Source: Levilactobacillus yonginensis
GTDB taxonomy: Bacteria > Bacillota > Bacilli > Lactobacillales > Lactobacillaceae
Assembly (NCBI RefSeq): GCF_003946265.1
Contig: NZ_RHNO01000010.1
Span: 29,727 to 93,726, forward strand
Direction of reading: 5' to 3'
Length of the DNA stretch: 64,000 nt
In this document: positions 16,426 through 23,740 of the stretch, piece by piece
Position numbering within the stretch: position 1 is the first letter of the stretch
Layout: every line of letters starts with the position of its first letter
The notes under the pieces: model-generated
What the model saw: the letters and a program-made list of their open reading frames with translations, nothing else
The model's database searches: none
What the model was told of the DNA's origin: nothing
Program-made: the position numbers and the translations under genes

Positions 16426-17125
16426 ACGGCACGTGTTAAAGAACGTGAGCCTGACGATTGAGCCGGGAGATTTTGTTTCAGTTATCGGGAATAACGGGGC
16501 TGGGAAGTCAACGCTCCTGAACACGATTGCGGGGACGTTAACGGCAGACGCGGGGGACCTCACGTTGGCCGGACACAGCGTGACCAAAAAGTCCGTGGCA
16601 TACCGGGCCAAATGGTTATCCCGCGTCTTCCAGGATCCTAAGATGGGGACGGCAGGTGAGCTGAGTGTGGCGCAGAATTTGACGCTGGCCCAGCGGCATA
16701 CGCATAGTATGAGTCTTCATTTGTACCGCAACGCCCAGCAAGAGGCTGCGTACCAAGACTTGTTACGGCCCTTGCAAATGGGCTTGGAAGACCGACTGAC
16801 GACGCAGGTGAAGTACTTATCTGGTGGGCAACGTCAGGCGCTATCCCTATTAATGGCGACATTGAGTCATCCGGAATTGCTACTGCTAGACGAACACACG
16901 GCGGCGTTAGATCCACAAACCAGTGCTAAGGTGATGGAACTGACGCAAAAGATTGTCGAAACGAATCATTTAACGACCATGATGATTACTCATAAAATGA
17001 GTGATGCACTGACCTATGGCAACCGACTCGTCATGGTACAAGACGGGCAGGTCAAGCTAGATGTCTGTGGTGCCGAGAAGCAAAATCTCCGGCAAGACGA
17101 ACTGATGGCACTGTTTGCTGAATAA
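16352..17125 (+). CDS. ABC importer ATPase (TrpZ-like, COG1101), rightward operon
   Basis: The ATPase subunit, 257 aa from ATG 16352, 9 bases after TTAGGAG. A second ATG at 16346 is only 3 bases from that site. Walker A is GNNGAGKST, signature LSGGQRQ, Walker B LLLLDEHTAAL, switch His ITHKMS. The gene starts inside the permease gene and overlaps it by 74 bp, an unusually long overlap that suggests the permease tail was extended by a frameshift or stop loss. No intrinsic terminator follows; repeat D begins 15 bp after the stop. Confidence 0.9.
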   Translation: MKQNQSAVLSVKHLQKVFFPGTPNERHVLKNVSLTIEPGDFVSVIGNNGAGKSTLLNTIAGTLTADAGDLTLAGHSVTKKSVAYRAKWLSRVFQDPKMGTAGELSVAQNLTLAQRHTHSMSLHLYRNAQQEAAYQDLLRPLQMGLEDRLTTQVKYLSGGQRQALSLLMATLSHPELLLLDEHTAALDPQTSAKVMELTQKIVETNHLTTMMITHKMSDALTYGNRLVMVQDGQVKLDVCGAEKQNLRQDELMALFAE

Positions 17126-17139
17126 TTAGTGGGTGGAGC

Positions 17140-17312
17140 CGCCTGCGGCCGCCAGGTGCCACGCTGTGGGGCCCGGCCGAAGCCAAAGAGCGGTCTTCGA
17201 CCTCGCCTCGCAGCCTCGAAACCCGCGAGTCTGTGAGGTCGGCCCAGCTAGTAAGCCAGCCCAGAACGCTGACTAACTAGCTCGACACAGCGTGCCACCT
17301 GGCTGCCTCCGG
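17140..17312 (+). repeat. Cloverleaf repeat, class I, copy D (+ orientation)
   Basis: Closing arms 17147-17168 and 17286-17307 pair at 20 of 22 positions. It directly follows the stop codon of the rightward importer operon and is the left partner of copy E. Confidence 0.88.
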
Positions 17313-17562
17313 CCTCAGTGTGACGATGGATTCGTCAGTGATGTTGATACGGTGAATTGGAGCTATTTGACGGTAGTGTATCAAATTATCTTGACGCGGT
17401 CAGCACATTAAAACGGTTCAGACTATCGGTGGGCGTGGCCTGAACCAATCCATCTGGTAATGTTTTCTGCATGGTTGGCTACTGTAGTCAATTGATCAAG
17501 ATGTTGTCATCACCACTTATGTCTCCAGCAAATTGTCTTTGATTTACAGTTACAGTAAATCT
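17313..17562 (+). other. Spacer between repeats D and E
   Basis: 250 bp between convergent genes. I see no ORF, terminator or conserved signal in it. Confidence 0.4.
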
Positions 17563-17757
17563 TAGCCGGAGGTTGGCAGGGATGGTGGCAGCTGTGACGG
17601 TGATGTTGAAGCGGGTGGGATTCCCGCTTCTACATCACGGGACGAGCTTAAAGACCGCGCGTTCTTGGCGGGGGCTTTAAGTCGAGGAGCAAGACCGTCT
17701 TTCAGGCTTGCTCCGGTCCCCACAGCAGGCGCCATCCCTGCCAACCGGAGGCGGCAA
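17563..17757 (-). repeat. Cloverleaf repeat, class I, copy E (- orientation)
   Basis: Closing arms 17571-17586 and 17732-17746 pair over about 15 bp. The third internal arm (ATGTTGAAGCGGG...CCCGCTTCTACAT) is a perfect hairpin not shared in sequence with other copies. It lies 3' of the leftward CPBP gene. Confidence 0.88.
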
Positions 17758-17828
17758 TTAGCATCAATCAAATACGCAAAAAAGGTGAGGACCGCCAAGT
17801 GGCGACCTCACCTTTCGTGTGTTTAGGG

Positions 17829-18521
17829 TTATATGAGCGACATTAAATTGTTCAGAAAATGCAGCGCCGTACTGTACCGAACATCTTTGAAATGCAGGTA
17901 CGCGATCCCCAGGACCCACCCCAGGGCGGAGTACATCAGCAGCGTAAACGAGATGTTGTTCGCGTGCATAAATCCAAAGATGAGGCCCGAGACCAAGACG
18001 CCCAAGAAATTCATGAGCCTGGTGTTTTTACTGAAAAAGTAGTTCAGAAAAATTCCGCGGAAAATCATTTCTTCGACGAACGGGGCGAAGAGAATTGCGT
18101 AGGCCAGGTTCCAAAATGGAAATTGCATGACCTGCTGATTGATGGCGGTTTGGTTGGCAGGACTACTCAGAATGTGAAGGCTGGTCAGTACGATCCAAAG
18201 CCGTTGGATGGCCATCATCAGGACGAAGAAGCCCATGAGTTGCCAGAACCGCTGGCTCGTCAGTTTGGTTCGGCCAAAGCCACGGGGGTTATTAGCGCGC
18301 AGCTGTTTATTGTACCGCCAGGCTAGAAAAGCTAGCAACAGCGCCGAATAGATCAGCATGGCACCGACCAACCGGTTGGCCAGGTTGGGTTGGCTGGCGT
18401 GGGTGGTAGCCAGGTCGAGAATCAAGCTGTCGACCAGGTAAATAAAGATGAAGCCAATCCAACGCAGACTGCGTAAGAGCCAGTCACCCAGATCCCGCCC
18501 CATTTTCGTTAACGTATTCAT
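17829..18521 (-). CDS. CPBP-family intramembrane metalloprotease
   Basis: A 230-aa membrane protein (CAAX protease and bacteriocin-processing family) with about six to seven helices. Zinc-site motifs are in order: EEMIFRG (EExxxR), FGFMHANN (FxxxH) and HFLNN near the C-terminus. Members process membrane peptides, and some confer bacteriocin self-immunity, but no bacteriocin gene is nearby. It is 25 bp downstream of the VOC gene and likely cotranscribed with it. Confidence 0.85.
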   Translation of the reverse strand: MNTLTKMGRDLGDWLLRSLRWIGFIFIYLVDSLILDLATTHASQPNLANRLVGAMLIYSALLLAFLAWRYNKQLRANNPRGFGRTKLTSQRFWQLMGFFVLMMAIQRLWIVLTSLHILSSPANQTAINQQVMQFPFWNLAYAILFAPFVEEMIFRGIFLNYFFSKNTRLMNFLGVLVSGLIFGFMHANNISFTLLMYSALGWVLGIAYLHFKDVRYSTALHFLNNLMSLI

Positions 18522-18546
18522 CTAACTGAGGGGCCTCCTTATCAGG

Positions 18547-18930
18547 TTATTTATCGTATTTGCCGATTTCAATTAAGTTTTCGTCCGGATCGCGAACGTA
18601 GATAGAGGTCATGTTGCCGAGGGCCCCTTGCTTAGGTAGTGGACCGTCGATGATTTCCACCGCGTAGTTGGTCAGGTGAGACAAAATGTTGGCCAACGGG
18701 TCCGTGGCGATGATGGCAAAGTCTGCGCCACCAACCGTGGGGTGCTTAGCAACTGGCAAGTGGGGTTCGTCGCTCTGTTGGAAATTGAGTTTTTGTTTGC
18801 CAATTTTGACCCCACGGCGACCGTCATCAAACTCAATGATGGGGAGGTCGAATACCTCGTGGTACCAACGCACAGAGCGTTCGATGTCACTAACGGTGAG
18901 GGTGAGGTGATCAATGTTACGAATATTCAT
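18547..18930 (-). CDS. VOC-family (glyoxalase/bleomycin-resistance fold) protein
   Basis: A 127-aa metal-binding protein with two beta-alpha-beta-beta-beta units. It starts NIRNIDHLTLTVSDIERSVRWYHEVFD (His8 a likely ligand) and ends YVRDPDENLIEIGKYD (Glu ligand), as in fosfomycin-resistance and glyoxalase-like enzymes. Size and sequence resemble the YwkD/virulence-associated VOC group in lactobacilli. Substrate unknown. Confidence 0.85.
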   Translation of the reverse strand: MNIRNIDHLTLTVSDIERSVRWYHEVFDLPIIEFDDGRRGVKIGKQKLNFQQSDEPHLPVAKHPTVGGADFAIIATDPLANILSHLTNYAVEIIDGPLPKQGALGNMTSIYVRDPDENLIEIGKYDK

Positions 18931-19002
18931 AGATAGTCAGTCCTTAGGCAATAAATTTCACCCATTATAGCATAGATTCCAGCCGGTCCCTAAACCATCA
19001 AG

Positions 19003-19032
19003 TTGACGTAACCGGGCTTTTCGTGGTAAATT
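19003..19032 (+). promoter_or_regulatory. Promoter of ABC-F gene
   Basis: TTGACG (19003-19008), 18 bp, TAAATT (19027-19032). The start near 19039 comes just before the attenuator hairpin. Confidence 0.6.
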
Positions 19033-19054
19033 ACTACCAATATATGTTATGAAT

Positions 19055-19083
19055 AAAGGCCTTGACCGTGTCAGGGCTTTTTT
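19055..19083 (+). terminator. Attenuator in ABC-F leader
   Basis: AAAGGCCTTGAC pairs with GTCAGGGCTTTT (12 bp, two wobbles) around a CGT loop, followed by T. It lies between promoter and start codon. Confidence 0.7.
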
Positions 19084-19114
19084 CTGCGTGAGAGAAGAAG
19101 GGAAGGGACTAAAC

Positions 19115-20671
19115 GTGCCATTATTAGAAGTCGACGACTTAAGCATGAGTTTCGCCGACAAGAAGCTCTACGAAAACGCCAGTTTCACCTTAAACAAGGG
19201 TGAACACATGGGTGTTGTGGGGCAAAACGGTGTGGGAAAATCCACATTGATCAAGATTATTACGGGTCAGGAGCTCCCATTGACTGGCTCAGTGAAATGG
19301 CAAAAGAAGACCCACATTGGGTACTTGGACCAATACGCTGACATTCCTGAAGGCATGCAGCTGATTGATTTCCTCCATACAGCCTACGCTGACCTGTACG
19401 AAATGAACGACCGGATGACGGCCATGTACACGGAATATGCGGAAACTATGGAAGACAAGTTACTGGAGCGGGCCGGCCGGATTCAAGAACAGCTGGACGC
19501 CCGGAACTTCTACGATATTGAAACAGAAATTGAACGGGTCATCTCCGGACTAGGATTGGATGACATTGGCCGGGACCACGAAGTCGCTAAGATGTCTGGT
19601 GGGCAACGGTCCAAGATTATCTTGGCTAAGCTGTTATTGGAAAATCCAGACGTCATTCTTTTGGACGAACCGACTAACTACCTCGACGTTGCGCACATTG
19701 CCTGGTTGGAAGACTACCTCAATAACTTTGACGGGGCAGCGTTGATCATCTCCCATGATTATGATTTCCTACAAAACGTGACGAACTGTATCATCAACGT
19801 GGCGTTTGGGGCAATCACGAAATACCGGGGGAACTTCAAGCAGGCCATGCGGCAACGGGGCGAACGTGAAAAGGCCCAACAACGTGAGTTTGACAAGCAA
19901 CAGGTCGTGATCGAAAAGGCCGAACGCTTTATTCGGAAGAACAAGGCCGGGTCGAAGTCGACCATGGCTAAGTCTCGAGAAAAGATGCTGAACCGGATCG
20001 ACCGGGTCGATCCACCTTCGACGAACGTGCAAGCCCATTTCGATTTCCCTTACCAGGAAACGGGCTCGCAAAACGCGTTGGTGGTTGACCAACTTTCTGT
20101 TGGATACGAGCGGCCACTGTTGAAGCCCGTGACATTCTCCGTGACGACTAACCAAAAGGTTGGCCTGACCGGGTTCAACGGGGTTGGTAAATCAACGTTG
20201 ATCAAGTCCATTCTGGGGCTCATCAAGGCTAAGGGGGGGGAAGCGCATTTCTCACCTTCCGCCAAGATCAGTTACTTCAGCCAGGACTTAGTTTGGGATA
20301 ACAATCAACAGACCCCCTTACAAATTATCCAAGCCAAGTACGAAAAGTTGCCTCAAAAGGCAATTCGGACTAAGCTATCTAAGTGTGGGTTGGATTCGGC
20401 CAACGCCATGAAACCAATCGGGGAACTTTCCGGTGGGGAACAGACTAAGGTCAAGCTGGCTATGATGGAATTCGAGCCCGCTAACTTCCTGATCATGGAC
20501 GAACCGACGAACCATTTGGACGATGAAACCAAGCAGGCGCTGAAGCAGGCTATCTTGAACTTTAACGGTAATGCTATCATCGTCAGCCATGAGGCCAGTT
20601 TCTACACCGGCTTAGTTGATAAGATTTTAAACGTTGAAAAGCTCAGTTTAAAAAATTCCGCTGAAAATTAG
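19115..20671 (+). CDS. ABC-F ribosome-associated ATPase (YkpA/YbiT-like)
   Basis: A soluble tandem ABC ATPase of 518 aa that acts on the ribosome, not in transport. GTG 19115 (VPLLEVDDLSMSF) follows GGAAGGGA. An upstream in-frame ATG at 19049 overlaps the attenuator hairpin and is rejected. Two nucleotide domains show Walker A motifs GQNGVGKST and GFNGVGKST, signatures MSGGQRS and LSGGEQT, and Walker B ILLDEPTN and LIMDEPTN. The linker and coil region (KAQQREFDKQQVVIEKAERFI) is typical of the YbiT/YkpA branch. No sign it is a drug-resistance type. Confidence 0.9.
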   Translation: MPLLEVDDLSMSFADKKLYENASFTLNKGEHMGVVGQNGVGKSTLIKIITGQELPLTGSVKWQKKTHIGYLDQYADIPEGMQLIDFLHTAYADLYEMNDRMTAMYTEYAETMEDKLLERAGRIQEQLDARNFYDIETEIERVISGLGLDDIGRDHEVAKMSGGQRSKIILAKLLLENPDVILLDEPTNYLDVAHIAWLEDYLNNFDGAALIISHDYDFLQNVTNCIINVAFGAITKYRGNFKQAMRQRGEREKAQQREFDKQQVVIEKAERFIRKNKAGSKSTMAKSREKMLNRIDRVDPPSTNVQAHFDFPYQETGSQNALVVDQLSVGYERPLLKPVTFSVTTNQKVGLTGFNGVGKSTLIKSILGLIKAKGGEAHFSPSAKISYFSQDLVWDNNQQTPLQIIQAKYEKLPQKAIRTKLSKCGLDSANAMKPIGELSGGEQTKVKLAMMEFEPANFLIMDEPTNHLDDETKQALKQAILNFNGNAIIVSHEASFYTGLVDKILNVEKLSLKNSAEN

Positions 20672-20774
20672 GTTGCAGGCTTATTACGTTTTCGTAAAAG
20701 GCGTTCCCTTTTTCAGAAAAATCCGTTACAGTTAACTGTGGTTAAGAAAATCGAAGGATAAAGGACGGAAAATC

Positions 20775-21365
20775 ATGAGACGATTTAGGCAGCTCCTCGT
20801 CATTGTCGTGTTAGTGATTGCGGCGGGTGTCGGCATCAGTCGCATCTTCCACAAGGCTACTAACACTGCCACGGTTCGCACCACGCAGACCGCGGCCAAA
20901 CAGCCTAGCGCAGAAGCAAAAACAATTAACTGGCGTGAACCGTCAGAAGATAAGGCTTATCCCAATCTGAAACAGCATCCGAATGCCTGGCTAGATGTTG
21001 ATACCGGCCGGCAACGGGTATACGTTAAGGATGGCAGTCAGGTGCTCTACACCATGTACTGTTCGACAGGAACCGGTAAGAAGAATGGCACGCCGCATGG
21101 AACCTTTGCAATTCAGGAGGAACGGGGCAAGTTCTTCTACAACCAGTCTTCCGGGGAAGGCGCCAAGTATTGGGTCTCCTGGAAGGACCACGGTATCTAC
21201 CTGTTCCACACGGTACCAACGGACGCAAACGGAAATTATATTAAGAGTGAAGCTGAAGAATTAGGTAAGTCGGCTGCCTCACACGGGTGTGTGCGGTTGT
21301 CGGTTGCCGATGCGAAGTGGGTCTACAACAACGTTCCTACCGGGATGAAAGTTGTGGTGCACTAG
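20775..21365 (+). CDS. L,D-transpeptidase (YkuD domain)
   Basis: Forms 3-3 peptide cross-links or attaches proteins to the wall, outside the membrane. One N-terminal helix (LLVIVVLVIAAGVGI) anchors it. After a Thr/Ala-rich linker the YkuD domain begins (WLDVDTGRQRVYVKDG) and carries the catalytic signature with His170 and Cys172 (SHGCVRLS). Length 196 aa is typical of small lactobacillar members. Position of ATG follows AAAGGACGG. Confidence 0.92.
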   Translation: MRRFRQLLVIVVLVIAAGVGISRIFHKATNTATVRTTQTAAKQPSAEAKTINWREPSEDKAYPNLKQHPNAWLDVDTGRQRVYVKDGSQVLYTMYCSTGTGKKNGTPHGTFAIQEERGKFFYNQSSGEGAKYWVSWKDHGIYLFHTVPTDANGNYIKSEAEELGKSAASHGCVRLSVADAKWVYNNVPTGMKVVVH

Positions 21366-21380
21366 TCAACAACGACTGAA

Positions 21381-21408
21381 AGTCTGGACATTTTGTCCAG
21401 ACTTTTTT
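21381..21408 (+). terminator. Terminator after L,D-transpeptidase gene
   Basis: AGTCTGGACA/TGTCCAGACT stem followed by T6. Confidence 0.88.
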
Positions 21409-21429
21409 GTTTTGTGGATGATTTACGAC

Positions 21430-21618
21430 GCCCCCGCTCGTCCGGACTGGGGCCGGCTGTGGGGACCGGAGCAAGCCTGTGGGGCGGTCTTGCTCCTCGA
21501 CTAGAAGCCTCAGAAGTTCACTGAGTCTCCTAGCTCGTCCCGTGGTGTAGAACCGGGAATCCCGCCCGCTTCAACGCCACCCGTCACGGCTGGCCCCAGT
21601 CCGGGCGACTGGCGGCCT
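21430..21618 (+). repeat. Cloverleaf repeat, class I, copy F (+ orientation)
   Basis: Closing arms 21440-21457 and 21589-21606 pair at 16 of 18 plus wobbles. It lies just after a normal terminator and is the left partner of copy G. Confidence 0.9.
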
Positions 21619-21727
21619 ATATTGATTTCAGGGCTTACGAATGAGTAAGGACAGGTGGTATGGTTATTCTAATTTTCTACGACCGCTGAGCTCAATATGC
21701 GTGAAGTTGAGCGGCCAAAGTCGTCGT

Positions 21728-21818
21728 GTTTAGCCTTTGGTGTAGTTATTAGTATTGATTAAGCTAAACACATATTAGCGCTATAAACTTGGAAGGGAGT
21801 TCATAGCGCTTTTTTTTT
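21728..21818 (+). ncRNA. Candidate small RNA with orphan terminator
   Basis: A GTTTAGC/GCTAAAC hairpin (21728-21769) is followed by an AGCGCTAT/ATAGCGCT terminator and T8 (21777-21818). No gene precedes it: the L,D-transpeptidase gene has its own terminator 370 bp earlier. I found no clear promoter. It may instead be a backup terminator. Confidence 0.35.
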
Positions 21819-21865
21819 CAGGTCTTAGAAACTTTAAGTGAGGGTGCCAGATTAGCAGACCCAGG

Positions 21866-22047
21866 TAGCCGGAAGAAGTCAGGGGTGACGTCCGCGGTGA
21901 TGGTGAAATAAGCTGACTGGTCAGCTTATTTCACGGGACGAGCTTTGAGACGCTGGGTTAAGGCGGCTCAAAGTCGAGCCGGAGGACCGCTTCACAGGCC
22001 GCAGGCGGTCCCCACGGCGGACGTCGCCCCTGACTTCTGGAGGCGGC
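21866..22047 (-). repeat. Cloverleaf repeat, class I, copy G (- orientation)
   Basis: Closing arms 21874-21895 and 22017-22038 pair at 21 of 22. One internal arm is the perfect hairpin GTGAAATAAGCTGAC/GTCAGCTTATTTCAC, unrelated in sequence to that of other copies. It is 3' of the leftward proline iminopeptidase gene. Confidence 0.92.
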
Positions 22048-22056
22048 CAGAGAAAC

Positions 22057-22092
22057 CAAAAAAGGCTCGAGACCAAAACAGTCTCGAACCTT
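22057..22092 (-). terminator. Terminator of proline iminopeptidase gene
   Basis: Stem AAGGTTCGAGAC/GTCTCGAGCCTT (minus strand, one wobble), followed by T6. Repeat G lies beyond it. Confidence 0.8.
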
Positions 22093-22105
22093 CAATACAA
22101 AGAAA

Positions 22106-23017
22106 TTAAGCGTTAAAATTATCAGATTCAACGTCGCGGATGAACGTTGCCAAATGGTCATAGTAAACCGGTGCGTTGTCGATCATGTGATGGTGACCAC
22201 CCTCAGGCGTCGTTACGAAACGTGAGTGGGGGATGAGTTCAGCCATCTTCTTACCAGTAGCGATTGGCATGGTTTCGTGTTCACCAAAGGTCAACAGGGT
22301 AGGAACCTTGATTTCCTTCAAGTGTTCACGGAAGTTCCATTCCTTCAGCTTACCCTTGATCACGAATTCGTTGTCACCCTGGAAGGCACCGTAAACGTCG
22401 GTAGCCATCGTGCTGATCAAATGGGAAATCGCAGCGGGCTTCTTCCGGTCCACGTAGCCATCGTTTAAGATGTCCACGTAACTCTGATACTTAGGGTCGT
22501 CGTAGTTGCCGTCAGCTTCGATCTGCTTCATGTAAGCAACTTGGTCGGCAGACAGGACGGTTTCCCGAATATGGTTGATGCTTTCAACGTATTCGTCGAT
22601 GTTATCAACCATGGATGAAATGATAGCACCCTTTAAATGTTGACCATACTTGGCAGCGTACATTTGAACTAAAGCGCCACCCCATGATTGGCCAATCAGG
22701 TAAAATTTGTCGATACCTAATTTTTGACGAACTTCTTCAACTTCGTCTAAGAAGTAGTCGTAAGTCAGGTACTTCTTAGCGGTCTCAGGGTCGCTGAAGT
22801 CAGGTTGGTCTGAGTACCATGAGCCAAGTTGGTCGTACATGTGGACCTGAACGTTGAGGCCCTGTTTAGCTAATTGTTTCGCGGTATCTTCCCAGTATTC
22901 GTGGTTACCACCAGGGCCACCGTGTAGTGCCAGCAGGTGAATGTCACCAGTGCCTTGGGTGTTGGTCCAGAGATGGTAGCCGTTGTCTAACGTAATAATC
23001 GTGGTGCCTTGTTTCAT
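22106..23017 (-). CDS. pepI: Proline iminopeptidase
   Basis: An alpha/beta-hydrolase of 303 aa that releases N-terminal proline from peptides in the cytoplasm. The oxyanion motif is HGGPGG, the nucleophile is in GQSWGG, the acid probably in TFGEHETM, and the His in PEGGHHH. These match the S33 family of lactobacilli; the DQLGSW stretch after the oxyanion motif is also characteristic. The cap domain carries the usual acidic patch. With pepX next door it completes processing of proline-rich (casein-type) peptides imported by Opp. Confidence 0.88.
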   Translation of the reverse strand: MKQGTTIITLDNGYHLWTNTQGTGDIHLLALHGGPGGNHEYWEDTAKQLAKQGLNVQVHMYDQLGSWYSDQPDFSDPETAKKYLTYDYFLDEVEEVRQKLGIDKFYLIGQSWGGALVQMYAAKYGQHLKGAIISSMVDNIDEYVESINHIRETVLSADQVAYMKQIEADGNYDDPKYQSYVDILNDGYVDRKKPAAISHLISTMATDVYGAFQGDNEFVIKGKLKEWNFREHLKEIKVPTLLTFGEHETMPIATGKKMAELIPHSRFVTTPEGGHHHMIDNAPVYYDHLATFIRDVESDNFNA

Positions 23018-23182
23018 GGAAGATCCCCCGTTTCTAATTAAGTTATTATTATTCTATCACTGTTGTCTCAAAATCGAAACCGACTTCTCTTTAATGACTA
23101 AAGGTTGAAAGTACTGCAACACCTACTATGTCTGATACAACAAGGTTTGGATATTAGGGTTTAGTCAGACTTAGTGGGGAAT

Positions 23183-23355
23183 TGCCGCCTTACCGTTCGC
23201 CAAATTTGGACTGGAACGCGATGGGAAGGACGGGACAAGCCAAAGAGCGGTCTTGCCCCTCACTTGAAGCCGCAAACCCGTCTTCAAGTCGCCATTTTCA
23301 AGAAAATCACTTAAAAATCCCACGGCTGAGTCCAAATTTGGCTCACTCTCGGCTA
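23183..23355 (+). repeat. Cloverleaf repeat, class II, copy H (+ orientation)
   Basis: Closing arms 23201-23212 and 23329-23340 (CAAATTTGGACT/AGTCCAAATTTG, perfect). Outer marks GCCGCCTTACCG and CTCTCGGCTAC. Confidence 0.85.
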
Positions 23356-23427
23356 CCCAGTGGCGTGCCAATAATATTGAGTAAGTGCTGTCATTTAAGT
23401 TAGTTTATTTTCCAAGAACCCGTTTAA

Positions 23428-23603
23428 CCGGAGGAGGTCAGAGGTGGAGCCAGCTGTGTCAACGCTGTAAGCCGATTCTCGGCTTACAGCGTGGGACGTG
23501 TTTGAAGACTGATGGTTTTCCAGGCTTCAAACCGAGCCGAAGGACCGCTTTTCAGTCCGCAGGCGTTCCCCGCAGCAGGCGGAATCTCTGATCGCCGCAG
23601 GTG
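23428..23603 (-). repeat. Cloverleaf repeat, class I, copy I (- orientation)
   Basis: Closing arms about 23435-23450 and 23581-23596 are partly degraded, but the internal hairpin TGTAAGCCGA/TCGGCTTACA is intact. It lies 3' of pepX and is the right partner of H. Confidence 0.85.
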
Positions 23604-23685
23604 GCTGGATGAGACTAATTTTAAGTCTGTAACGTCTGACTATTCTTGACTTGATAACGGTTTTTGAACTTTCAACTTTTAGTTA

Positions 23686-23727
23686 ATGAATAGCGGACCC
23701 GAGATTTCTCTCAGGCCCGCTATTCAT
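23686..23727 (-). terminator. Terminator of pepX
   Basis: ATGAATAGCGG/CCGCTATTCAT outer stem with an inner GAGA/TCTC part. The T-run on the minus strand is short. Confidence 0.65.
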
Positions 23728-23740
23728 GATTAAGAGCTAA

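Larger units (their letters stand above)
23099..23680 (+). repeat. Composite repeat module, copy 1
   Basis: Contains an inverted repeat around CTACTATGTCTGATACAAC, then cloverleaf copies H and I, then GATAACGGTTTTTGAAC. The same order and sequence recur at 39361-39845, 16 kb away. Confidence 0.9.

Noticed and set aside
17829..18521. Bacteriocin immunity role for the CPBP protease
   Set aside because: No small double-glycine peptide or bacteriocin export gene is nearby.
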